Shown one piece after another: positions 1-8,551 of a DNA stretch of 64,000 bases. Positions within the stretch are counted from its first letter, which is position 1; the number at the start of each line of letters is the position of its first letter. Origin of the DNA: Anseongella ginsenosidimutans (lineage in GTDB: Bacteria > Bacteroidota > Bacteroidia > Sphingobacteriales > Sphingobacteriaceae); assembly GCF_008033235.1 (NCBI RefSeq), contig NZ_CP042432.1, positions 3,534,001-3,598,000 of the forward strand. The letters run 5' to 3'. The notes under the pieces are model-generated. The model was not told the origin of the DNA, did not search any database, and worked only from the letters and a program-made list of their open reading frames with translations. Both the position numbers and the translations under genes were made by a program.

Positions 1-1467
1 GCAGCTCTTTCTTTTGCCTGTTTATCGCTGCCCGCCTTTGCACAGAATTACGAAGACGACGCCCTGGGGTATTCTCAATCGGAATTGATTGGGACCGCAC
101 GCATTCAGGCGATTGGCGGTGCGCAGGTTGCTTTGGGAGGCGATCTGGGTACATTCGGTATTAACCCGGCTGGGATTGCATTTTACAGGAGTTCTGATCT
201 GGGGATTACCTTTAATTTTAAAAACGTTTCCAACAAAGCAACCTATTTGGACAGCAACACGGATGATCCGTTCAGCAAATTCACGGTACCGCAATTCGGC
301 CTGGTGATCGCTAATGCGCGGAAGGAAAACGACGGCAGCTTCAACGGCCGCTGGAATAATTTTGCTTTCGGCCTCAGCTACATGAGAACAAATGACTTTA
401 ATAACAGGTACTCCTACCAGGGCTATAACGGAAGCAGTTCCATTACTTCTTTCTTTGCAGACCTTGCCTATAACAGGTACCAGGGCGACGAACTGCCTGA
501 TATCAATGATCCCTTCTACCTGGAAGACGTGGCTTATGCCGCGGGGATCATTGATGATGCGGAAATAGACGGACAGCCTACCTTTATCGGGCTGAGCGAA
601 TTCGGAGACCTCCAGCAATTCAGAGAAGTGGAAACCAAAGGCGGTATTTCGGAAACCAGCGTTACCCTGGGTGGAAATTATGGCAACCAGCTATTTCTGG
701 GCGCGGCGCTTACTTATGTAAATGTGCGGCAGGAAAACGAGTCCTATTACACGGAGTACGATATAAATGACCCTTCCTACCCGTTCGACATTACCTCGTT
801 CGATTATGTCAGGAATTACGAACAGCGGGGAGCAGGATTTAATGCGAAGCTGGGAGCGGTTTATCTCCCTGTTAAGGATGTCCGCATAGGACTCAGCGTG
901 CAAACGCCTACTTTTATTAAATTCGAAGAGGATAATTACGATGAAATAGTCACGCTTGAAAGTAACGGCGAATCCTATAATTCCAGCATAGAAGGAACGT
1001 TTGACTATGATATCCGCACTCCTTTAAAAGTGAATGCCGGACTCGCCAAATTCTTCGGCGACCAGGGTTTCCTCTCAGCGGATGTGGAATTTGTGGATTA
1101 TTCCCGGATCGATTTTGACAGTGAATTCCGTGATTTTAACAACGACATCAACCAGCGCGTTTCCGACCGCTTTAAAAATGCCGTTAATTTCCGTGTAGGC
1201 GGAGAGTACAAGCTGGACGCGATCAGCCTGCGCCTGGGCTACGCTTATTTCGGAAGCCCTTACAGCAATACAGAAGAAGATTTCTCCAGAAACTATTTCA
1301 CGGGCGGCCTGGGTTACCGGTATAGTAATGTTTACGTTGACCTGGCCGGAATTTACAACCAGTCTACGACTACGCAAGTCCCTTATGAAGCCGGAGACCT
1401 GAGCCCGGTGGCAGATATTGACCACAATAAGCTCGGAATCATGCTCACCGTAGGAACTCGTTTTTAA
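1..1467 (+). CDS. OMPP1/FadL/TodX-type outer membrane transport protein (5' truncated by window edge)
   Basis: The reading frame is open from base 1, so the true start lies before the window. The first codons read as the end of a signal peptide (hydrophobic, then LPAFAQ followed by NYEDDALGYSQ). The segment GTARIQAIGGAQVALGGD followed by GINPAGIAFY is the typical N-terminal hatch-like region of Bacteroidota FadL-type porins. The rest is alternating beta-strand sequence ending in a terminal strand with C-terminal Phe (MLTVGTRF), as expected for an outer-membrane barrel. The family moves hydrophobic compounds across the outer membrane; the substrate here is unknown. UbiD follows 36 bp downstream on the same strand. 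Confidence 0.85.
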   Translation, partial: AALSFACLSLPAFAQNYEDDALGYSQSELIGTARIQAIGGAQVALGGDLGTFGINPAGIAFYRSSDLGITFNFKNVSNKATYLDSNTDDPFSKFTVPQFGLVIANARKENDGSFNGRWNNFAFGLSYMRTNDFNNRYSYQGYNGSSSITSFFADLAYNRYQGDELPDINDPFYLEDVAYAAGIIDDAEIDGQPTFIGLSEFGDLQQFREVETKGGISETSVTLGGNYGNQLFLGAALTYVNVRQENESYYTEYDINDPSYPFDITSFDYVRNYEQRGAGFNAKLGAVYLPVKDVRIGLSVQTPTFIKFEEDNYDEIVTLESNGESYNSSIEGTFDYDIRTPLKVNAGLAKFFGDQGFLSADVEFVDYSRIDFDSEFRDFNNDINQRVSDRFKNAVNFRVGGEYKLDAISLRLGYAYFGSPYSNTEEDFSRNYFTGGLGYRYSNVYVDLAGIYNQSTTTQVPYEAGDLSPVADIDHNKLGIMLTVGTRF

Positions 1468-1503
1468 GCTAAGAAAACCCGGCACAGCTCTTCTTCAAGT
1501 GAA

Positions 1504-3417
1504 ATGGCATATAAAAATCTGCAACATTTTATTGACACCCTGGAAAAAAAGGGTGAATTGGTACGAATCAAAGAATATGTAGATCCCCGCCTGGAGATCA
1601 CGGAGATCACTGACCGGGTCTCCAAAAAATACGGTCCGGCCCTGCTATTTGAAAATACGGGGACGGACTTTCCCCTGCTCATTAATTCCATGGGAAATTA
1701 CAAGCGCATGTGCCTGGCATTGGGTGTCAAAAACATGGACGACGTTACCCGGGAAATTGAAACGCTTTTCAAGGAGCTTACCGGCCCCAAAGACAATATA
1801 CTGGATAAACTCAAAATGCTTCCCAGGTTGGGGAAGATCGCTTCCTGGATGCCAAAAGTGATCTCCGGGAAAGGAGCCTGCCAGGAAGTGGTCATGAAAG
1901 ACCCGGATATTACCCGCTTCCCGGTGCTTACCTGCTGGCCGGAAGACGGCGGGCCTTTTGTGACCTTACCCGTTATTCATACCAAAGATCCCCGTACCGG
2001 TATCCGGAATGTGGGGATGTACCGTATGCAGGTCTTCGGGCCGAAGTTAACGGCGATGCACTGGCACAAACACAAGGTATCCGCCAGGCATTTCAACGAA
2101 TACAAAAAGCTGGGACAGCGAATGCCCGTAGCCGTTGCCCTTGGAGGCGATCCGGTATATACCTATTGTTCTACGGCTCCGCTGCCAGACAATATCGATG
2201 AATACATGCTGGCGGGCTTCCTCCGGAAGCAGCGGGTTGAACTGGTGCAATGCCTCACCCAGGACGTGCAGGTTCCGGCCGATGCGGATATTATTATTGA
2301 AGGATATATTGATCCTGAAGAAGATCACATCCTCGAAGGTCCTTTCGGGGACCATACCGGCTATTATTCGCTGGCTGACTATTATCCCAAATTCCATATT
2401 ACCGCCATTACCCACAAGAAAAATGCGGTTTACCCCGCAACCATCGTAGGAATTCCTCCGCAGGAAGATGCCTGGATAGGGAAAGCCACGGAACGTATCT
2501 TCCTGGCCCCTATCAAAATGACAATGGTTCCGGAGATACTGGATATGGTGCTGCCGATGGAAGGAGTATTCCACAACCTGGTCATCGTAAAAATAAAGAA
2601 AGAATACCCGGGCCAGGCGCTGAAAGTAATGAATTCGCTTTGGGGAGCCGGCCAGATGATGTTCACAAAGATGATGGTCGTCGTGGACGGAGATGTGAAT
2701 ATTCATGATAACCTGGCCGTAGCCCGCCATATTTCGGCCCACGTGGACCCTGAAACGGATATTATCTTTACCCAGGGGCCAATGGATATTCTCGATCATG
2801 CCTGTACAAAACCTTCCTTCGGGGGAAAAATGGGCATTGACGCTACCCGCAAACTGGATGAGGAACTTCGCATAAGCGGGTATAAGCCCATCCCGCAAAT
2901 TTTTGCTTCGGCTGATAAAGATGAATTAACCACGCTGTTTCCCGAGATCACCGGGATTAACGATAGTTTGCTGAAATACGGAATTTCCCTGGTCTTTGTT
3001 TCCGTAAAAAAGGAGCGGAAAGGCCAGGTAGCCGAGCTGAACGAAAAATTATTTAAACACGAATTTTTCAGGGAAATAAAAGTGGTCATTTACCTGGAAC
3101 ATACAGTTGACATAGCACACATCGCAGATGCTGTATGGCGCTTCTCCAATAATGTCGACCCGCGGCGCGACAGCTTTATAATCAAAGCGGCGGATGAACG
3201 TTCCGTGTCACATATAGGCCTGGACGGTACGCGGAAGACCAAAGAACTGGACGGATTTTCGCGTGACTGGCCTAATATCCTGGCGTCCCGTCCCGAAACC
3301 ATTGAACACATCGATAAGCTATGGGATAAGCTTGGACTGGGAGAATTCATCTCTTCGCCTTCCCGCATATACCTTAAGCAGCTATACCGCGGCGGCGCCG
3401 TAGTGGAAGAAGACTAA
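1504..3417 (+). CDS. UbiD-family decarboxylase, menaquinone-biosynthesis type
   Basis: A 637-residue protein of the UbiD family, which uses prenylated FMN to decarboxylate aromatic or unsaturated acids. The conserved ILEGPFGDHTGYYS segment near residue 278 carries the acidic and His residues typical of the active site. It is longer than E. coli UbiD (about 500 residues) and matches the longer Bacteroidota proteins usually annotated as menaquinone biosynthesis decarboxylase, since these bacteria use menaquinone. No UbiX-like prenyltransferase is in the window. The start is the ATG at 1504, 36 bp after the porin. The exact substrate is inferred. Confidence 0.9.
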   Translation: MAYKNLQHFIDTLEKKGELVRIKEYVDPRLEITEITDRVSKKYGPALLFENTGTDFPLLINSMGNYKRMCLALGVKNMDDVTREIETLFKELTGPKDNILDKLKMLPRLGKIASWMPKVISGKGACQEVVMKDPDITRFPVLTCWPEDGGPFVTLPVIHTKDPRTGIRNVGMYRMQVFGPKLTAMHWHKHKVSARHFNEYKKLGQRMPVAVALGGDPVYTYCSTAPLPDNIDEYMLAGFLRKQRVELVQCLTQDVQVPADADIIIEGYIDPEEDHILEGPFGDHTGYYSLADYYPKFHITAITHKKNAVYPATIVGIPPQEDAWIGKATERIFLAPIKMTMVPEILDMVLPMEGVFHNLVIVKIKKEYPGQALKVMNSLWGAGQMMFTKMMVVVDGDVNIHDNLAVARHISAHVDPETDIIFTQGPMDILDHACTKPSFGGKMGIDATRKLDEELRISGYKPIPQIFASADKDELTTLFPEITGINDSLLKYGISLVFVSVKKERKGQVAELNEKLFKHEFFREIKVVIYLEHTVDIAHIADAVWRFSNNVDPRRDSFIIKAADERSVSHIGLDGTRKTKELDGFSRDWPNILASRPETIEHIDKLWDKLGLGEFISSPSRIYLKQLYRGGAVVEED

Positions 3418-3462
3418 AGGCTGCCAGTTCCCCTACGTACCTCCTTCGCATGCATGTGGATC

Positions 3463-3535
3463 CATGCAGGGCTCGCCCAGGCTCACATGCAGGACTCGCC
3501 CAGGCTCACATGCAGGGCTCGCATGCCGAGGCTCA
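3463..3535. repeat. Three-copy 23-bp tandem repeat between convergent genes
   Basis: The unit begins CATGCAGGGCTCGCCCAGG and ends CTCA. Copies lie at 3463-3485, 3486-3508 (one substitution) and 3509-3535 (small insertion). It sits between the UbiD stop and the end of the convergent desaturase. It is short, G/C-rich and without a recognisable coding role. Confidence 0.8.
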
Positions 3536-3555
3536 CTCCCTGGTTCCGCGCCGTT

Positions 3556-4658
3556 TCAGGCTTCTTCCAGGAGTGCCATATTCTCTTTGAAGCTATTTCT
3601 GCGCAGGAGCTTCCAGTGCGACATCAGCGCCTCTCCCAGAGAAAATGAACGGTACTCTATATTGAATTCGGCTGCGGTCTCCTTTAATATTTCGGTGAGG
3701 GCAGGATAATGAACATGCGAGACGTTTGGAAACAGGTGATGCACCACGTGGAGGTTAAAACCGCCCAGCAGAAATGTCACCAGGGATTATCCGCTGCATA
3801 ATCGGCGGTGGTGATCAGCTGATGTTCCGCCCAGGTATGCGGCAGCCGGCCTTCTTCATCCGGCTGCGGAAATACCGCGTTTTCTCCCACATGCGAGGAA
3901 ACAAGCGCGAATATGGTGACGAAACTGGTCGTAAAATGCATCAGCAGGAATGCCAGGAAAATAGTCCAGAAACTCACAGGGAGCAGCAGCACAGGTACCA
4001 CCAGGATATATAACACATAGGTAATCTTTGCCAGTATCATCCCCGCCACCTGGTACCAGGGATAGCGAACATTCACTTTAGGGCCCAGCCTTTTCTCCGT
4101 AATATCTTTAAAATCCCTGTATATTAACCAATTGAGGGTGTATACGAAATACACCACCGGCATGTACAAATGCTGAAACCTGTGAAAGCTCAGAAAAGGA
4201 CTGTTGTCGGCAATGCGCACAAGCGGCGACTGTTTTATATCCACATCCCATCCGAAAATATTCGGATATATATGGTGAGAATCAAGATGCCTGGTTCGCC
4301 ATAACCTGTTGTTTGTACCGAAAAGTTCAAGGAACCAGGTAAAAATCAGGTTCAGCTTCCTGCTTTTGAAAATAGCTTCATGGGCGGCGTCATGAACCAC
4401 ATTAAGAAAGATAAGAAACATAAATAATCCCATTCCCATATAGGAAAGGAATACCCCCTGTTTGCTCTCAACATTAAAAAGAAGGTTAAAGTAGAGCAGA
4501 AAATAGGCAACAATGAAAGATAAAGCTTTTACCTTAAAATATAAGGTCGCTTTTTTTTTGAGGCCCTTATCCTCGAAGTACTGGTTTACTCGTTGCCTTA
4601 ATACATGGTAGAAATCACCTGGAGCCTCTTTTTTAAACTTTACAGATAAAGTTTTCAT
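3556..4658 (-). CDS. Membrane fatty acid desaturase (single-base frameshift near 3783)
   Basis: A membrane desaturase with hydrophobic segments and di-iron histidine boxes HDAAHEA, HLDSHHIYP and, after the break, HVVHHLFP. The first frame runs from the ATG at 4658 to a stop at 3777, ending DYAADNPW. The remainder, including the third His box, is in another frame ending at 3556. Adding one base in the run at 3783-3785 restores DNPLVTFLLGG and a 367-residue protein, the normal size for the family. As sequenced, the product would lack an essential metal-ligand box. It likely introduces a double bond into membrane acyl chains; position specificity is unknown. An assembly error is more likely than a true pseudogene. 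Confidence 0.8.
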
Positions 4659-4691
4659 TTACCGGAATTGAAAGTTTTAGTTAGGATAGAA

Positions 4692-6074
4692 TTAACGTTT
4701 CTGCCGCACAAAAATACTAAAGGTTTCATGTTTTATTACCTCAATTTCTGTGCCTTTTACCAAAAAAGCACCTTCTGAAACAGCATCATAACGCTGCCCG
4801 TTAATCTCGATCTTGCCCGAAGGACGGAGATCGGTTACCGCCAGGCCTGAAAGGCCCGCCAGGTTATGGCTCTTTTCCGTTCCCACATAACCGTCTGAAG
4901 AGCGCTGTTCATCCATCAGGGATAGTTTTTTAAACATCCTGCTGGAAAAAATGTTTTTTCCAAATACAAAAGCAAGCACCGTTGTAATAACAATGGATGC
5001 CATCACGAGTAAAAGTGCATTCACAAGATTTCCTCCTCCTATTGAGAAATTAAAATAATCATTCAGAACAAGGCTGAAAGCCAGCCCGCATACGATAAAA
5101 AGGATTCCCAGTATCCCCGCTACGCCAAAACCGGGGATAATGAATAACTCAAGCACAAGCAGGGCCAGGCCTATCAGAAACAAGAGAATTTCCCAATTGG
5201 CAGCAAGCCCTTCAAGATACAGCGGCATAAAATAAAGCAATGCAGCTCCCACAGACACGGCAAGGGCAAATCCGATCCCCGGCGATTGCATCTCGAAATA
5301 AATTCCGCCGATAATAAGCATAAGCAGGATTCCGCTCACCATGGGATTTATCAGGAAGTCTATGAGGCGATCCATCCAGGTGATCTCCGGAACCACCAGC
5401 TCGTACTCTTCCAGGCCAGCCATATGCAACGCTTCTTCGATGCCGGAAACAATGCCGTCACAGTAATCATGCTTTAAAGCCTCCTCGCTCGTAAATGTCA
5501 GGACCTTTCCGGCCTGGATAATGCCGGGTATTTCAACTGCCGGGTCTACAAAGGCTTCAGCAATACGCGGATCGCGTCCCTGCACCTCGGCGGTGGCCCG
5601 CATCATGGAACGCATATAGGACTGGTATTTTTCGGGCATAATCTCCCCGGACTGGTTCACCACGCTCGCGGCCCCGATGGTAGCGCCCGGATGCATATAA
5701 ATGCTGTCGCAGGCGAGCGCTATTAAAGCGCCGGCTGAAGCGGCATTATTGTTGATATAGACGATCACCGGGATCTCTGACTGCAGGAGGCGGGTTCGCA
5801 TGGAATCAGCAGCGTCAAGCAAACCTCCATACGTATTCATATGGACAAGCAGATAAGAAGCGTTAACTTTGGGTGCTTCCTCAAAGGCCCTTTGCATTTT
5901 CCGGAGCGCGGCAGGGCCAATATTCTCCCTGATATCCAGCTGGTAAACAACGGGTACGCGTTGGGCGGCGCTATCCGGGGGAGACTGCGGGGAAGCAATT
6001 GACTGAATGCGGGCATGCCCGGAAAAACAACTGGATCCCGCCAGGAGCAAAAGGAACAACAAGGTCCGGTACAT
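4692..6074 (-). CDS. NfeD-family membrane serine protease
   Basis: A 460-residue long-form NfeD protein. It has an N-terminal signal or lipoprotein-like region, then a ClpP-like protease domain with the serine in NNNAASAGA (about residue 113) and the candidate general-base lysine in PEKYQSYMRS. Several transmembrane helices follow (about 240-380), then a C-terminal OB-like NfeD domain. The family clips membrane proteins such as stomatins and is linked to membrane quality control; no stomatin-like gene is adjacent here. The product would sit in the inner membrane with the protease domain outside the cytoplasm. Upstream and divergent is the DUF4905 gene. Confidence 0.88.
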   Translation of the reverse strand: MYRTLLFLLLLAGSSCFSGHARIQSIASPQSPPDSAAQRVPVVYQLDIRENIGPAALRKMQRAFEEAPKVNASYLLVHMNTYGGLLDAADSMRTRLLQSEIPVIVYINNNAASAGALIALACDSIYMHPGATIGAASVVNQSGEIMPEKYQSYMRSMMRATAEVQGRDPRIAEAFVDPAVEIPGIIQAGKVLTFTSEEALKHDYCDGIVSGIEEALHMAGLEEYELVVPEITWMDRLIDFLINPMVSGILLMLIIGGIYFEMQSPGIGFALAVSVGAALLYFMPLYLEGLAANWEILLFLIGLALLVLELFIIPGFGVAGILGILFIVCGLAFSLVLNDYFNFSIGGGNLVNALLLVMASIVITTVLAFVFGKNIFSSRMFKKLSLMDEQRSSDGYVGTEKSHNLAGLSGLAVTDLRPSGKIEINGQRYDAVSEGAFLVKGTEIEVIKHETFSIFVRQKR

Positions 6075-6111
6075 ATGAATAAGGTAATTTTTATAACAAA
6101 AATAGGCATAA

Positions 6112-6914
6112 ATGCTGAAAAAAGCTTTTCATAAGCAATTTGAGGGAATCATTTGGAAGATCCGGCCGGATGAGAGCGCCAGCCACCTGGCGCTGGAGGT
6201 GCGGAACACAGAAAAAAGATTGACTTCTTTCAGCTGTATCCGTACCACGGGGGGACATGGACGTTCGACGAACTGCAGCTTCAGGAACCTTGGTTCTGCG
6301 GGCTGGAAGGACTTGCTCACGGACATGCTTACCTTCATGGCTATCTGTCAGAAACGCTCCCGGAACACCGGGGTATCTTTGCCGTACGGCTTGAAAACGG
6401 GCAAATAGCCTGGGAGGATTATAATCTCGTTTTCAGCCATGCCACCGGCGAAGGCCTTATTGCATGGAACTATAAATCCGAACCGCGCCGTTATCAGCTG
6501 GTAGATCCGCAAACGGGAACAACGGTCCGGTCCTTTGCTTCGCGGGAAGAATCCGAACAGCTCAGCTCTCCCATTTCCGCGGCCGCCGTTTATCTTCCCT
6601 CCAAAGTAACCCTGGATGAGGAATGGCTGAGGCATCTGCCGCCGGACGCTTTGCCTGCCGCCGATCTCCTGCAATTCAATCAGCGATGGTTGCTGGCCTT
6701 CTATACCGCTGATGAAGGCGAAGAAACTGCTTCCCTTACGGAAAATAAAAAGATGGACCATCACCTGTATGTAATTAACAATGAACGACAGGTCATCCAT
6801 AAAGATTTACTGGGCGAAGGCATACTTCAACCCGCTATGGATACGTTTTTCGTAATGGGGAACCAACTTTATTATATCAAAAGTAAATCAGAAATTCTGG
6901 CTTATTTCTTATAA
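6112..6914 (+). CDS. DUF4905-like protein (single-base frameshift at 6212-6217)
   Basis: The ATG frame at 6112 gives a normal N-terminus (MLKKAFHKQFEGIIWKIR) but loses sense after an A6 run at 6212-6217. From there another frame is open to 6914 and continues as KIDFFQLYPYHGGTWTFDEL and later GHAYLHGYLSETLPEHRG. One extra A restores a 267-residue protein resembling the Bacteroidota-only DUF4905 family, which looks like a small beta-propeller fragment of unknown function. It is followed closely by the LysM gene and uridine kinase on the same strand, a likely operon. The family call is from sequence feel, not a search. Confidence 0.7.
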
Positions 6915-6942
6915 TTGCCACAGAAGAGAAAAGAGAGGTTAT

Positions 6943-7938
6943 ATGAAAAAGATCAACATACTACTGTTATTTGTGCTGTTTTTTGCAGGGATCACCGGGG
7001 CATCGGGCCATGTTACCGATTCACTCGGAATTGGCATATACAAGGGCGTAAAAGTGGTGATGCACAAGGTAACGCCTAAGGAAACTTTCTATTCGATCGC
7101 CCGGCATTACAATGTCCATCCCAAATACCTCATCCGCTTCAACAGCCATATCCAGGGCCTGAAGATAGGAGATACCATCCGCCTGGAAGTAGACAGCATG
7201 AACAACTTTCAGAACCTGGTACTGGTACCGGAAAATGATGCGCCGGCAAAGGAAGCCACCTTCCCTACTGCCAGCAATCCGCCTCAGAGTACGGTTACTG
7301 AACACGTAGTAGCGCCCCGGGAAACCCTGTTCGCCATTGCGCAGAAATACGGCCTTAAGGTAGCCGAGCTTCGCGCACTCAACGGCATCACCGACAGCCA
7401 TATTGAAACAGGACAGCGACTGATCGTTTCCGCGAGCGGCCCCATTGCCAGCAATCCGGATCAGTTATCAGAGGTAGCAAAGGCCGGCCAGAACGCCGCG
7501 GAAACAGGCAGTTCTGCGGAAACACTGCCAAAAACGGCTACTGAAAAGAAAGAGGAAGAAAAAGTGTACACCGCCGAACCTACGCCTATAATGAGTACGC
7601 CTGACCGAATGGCGCAGCAGGGCGATAACAAAAAGAACAAAGACCTCCCTAAGCTTGTCCGTGAAGTTAAAGAAAGCGGCTTAGCCGCCTGGATGAGCAA
7701 CTCGAGTTTAAACCAGGCAAAAAGTGTAGCCCTGCATAATACGGCTCCTTCCGGCACCATCATCAAGGTGACCAATCCGGCTACCCACAGGAGCGTTATG
7801 GTAAAAGTAGTTGGAGGTATTCCGCAAAATGCGGAAACGGAAAATGCCCTGATCGTGATTTCCCAGGCGGCCTCGCAGCTGTTAGGCATCCGGGATAACC
7901 GGTTCAGGGTAAGCCTCTCCTATGCAATCCAGGAATAA
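6943..7938 (+). CDS. Secreted LysM protein with C-terminal DPBB/RlpA-like domain
   Basis: Signal peptide (MKKINILLLFVLFFAGITG) followed by two LysM peptidoglycan-binding modules, about residues 41-87 and 118-163 (VTPKETFYSIARHYNVHPKY and VAPRETLFAIAQKYGL). A low-complexity Lys/Glu/Thr linker comes next, then a C-terminal domain (GLAAWMSNSSLNQAKSVALH...GTIIKVTNPATHRSV) like the double-psi beta-barrel of RlpA-type proteins. It is probably periplasmic or outer-membrane-associated and binds cell wall. Its 3' end overlaps the uridine kinase start by 17 bp, suggesting translational coupling. Confidence 0.85.
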   Translation: MKKINILLLFVLFFAGITGASGHVTDSLGIGIYKGVKVVMHKVTPKETFYSIARHYNVHPKYLIRFNSHIQGLKIGDTIRLEVDSMNNFQNLVLVPENDAPAKEATFPTASNPPQSTVTEHVVAPRETLFAIAQKYGLKVAELRALNGITDSHIETGQRLIVSASGPIASNPDQLSEVAKAGQNAAETGSSAETLPKTATEKKEEEKVYTAEPTPIMSTPDRMAQQGDNKKNKDLPKLVREVKESGLAAWMSNSSLNQAKSVALHNTAPSGTIIKVTNPATHRSVMVKVVGGIPQNAETENALIVISQAASQLLGIRDNRFRVSLSYAIQE

Positions 7939-8551
7939 AGATCGTCCTTTTGTAGTGGGCATTTGCGGGGGCAGCGGGTCCGGGAAGACGTATATCCTGG
8001 ACTTGCTTGCTATCCGTCTCGGGCACAATGCCTGCTTTTTATCCCAGGACCATTACTATAAACCGCTGGCCCTACAGGAAAGAGACGATAACGGCCAGGT
8101 AAACTTTGATCTTCCTTCAGCCATTGATGAAAGCCGGTTTGTCCGGGACCTGGACCTGCTGACAGGAGGCAATAGTATTACGCTGAAAGAATACACTTTT
8201 AATAATCCGTCCCTTCCGGCCCGCACATTGCAACTGAAACCTGCTCCGCTGATCATTGTCGAAGGCTTGTTTATTTTTCACGCTGAAGAGATCAGCAAAA
8301 GGCTTTCCCTGAAAGTATTTGTAGAATCCGGCGAAGCCCTTGCCCTGGAACGGCGGCTGGAACGGGATAGCCGGGAACGCGCCTATACGGAAGAAATGGT
8401 GCGGTATCAATGGAAATACCATGTGATGCCTGCTTATGAGCGTTACCTCCTTCCCTACAGGGACACCGCCGACGTCCTGATCCGCAACCCGGGTGAAAGC
8501 ATGCCTGACCTGCAGCCTTTACTGGATTTGCTCTATGAAAAATGTACGTAG
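7922..8551 (+). CDS. Uridine kinase family P-loop kinase
   Basis: A 209-residue P-loop kinase with Walker A GGSGSGKT at residues 16-23, the uridine/phosphoribulokinase-like motif FLSQDHYYKP, and RLERDSRER in the lid region. It likely phosphorylates uridine/cytidine in pyrimidine salvage. It starts inside the LysM gene, and its last 19 bp overlap the convergent 3' end of mutS2. It is divergent from classical Udk, so the exact substrate is not certain. Confidence 0.82.
   Translation: MQSRNKDRPFVVGICGGSGSGKTYILDLLAIRLGHNACFLSQDHYYKPLALQERDDNGQVNFDLPSAIDESRFVRDLDLLTGGNSITLKEYTFNNPSLPARTLQLKPAPLIIVEGLFIFHAEEISKRLSLKVFVESGEALALERRLERDSRERAYTEEMVRYQWKYHVMPAYERYLLPYRDTADVLIRNPGESMPDLQPLLDLLYEKCT

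Noticed and set aside
2047-2898. Long open frame antisense to the UbiD gene
   Set aside because: It lies wholly inside a clear UbiD gene and shows no family signal, so it is a shadow of codon use.
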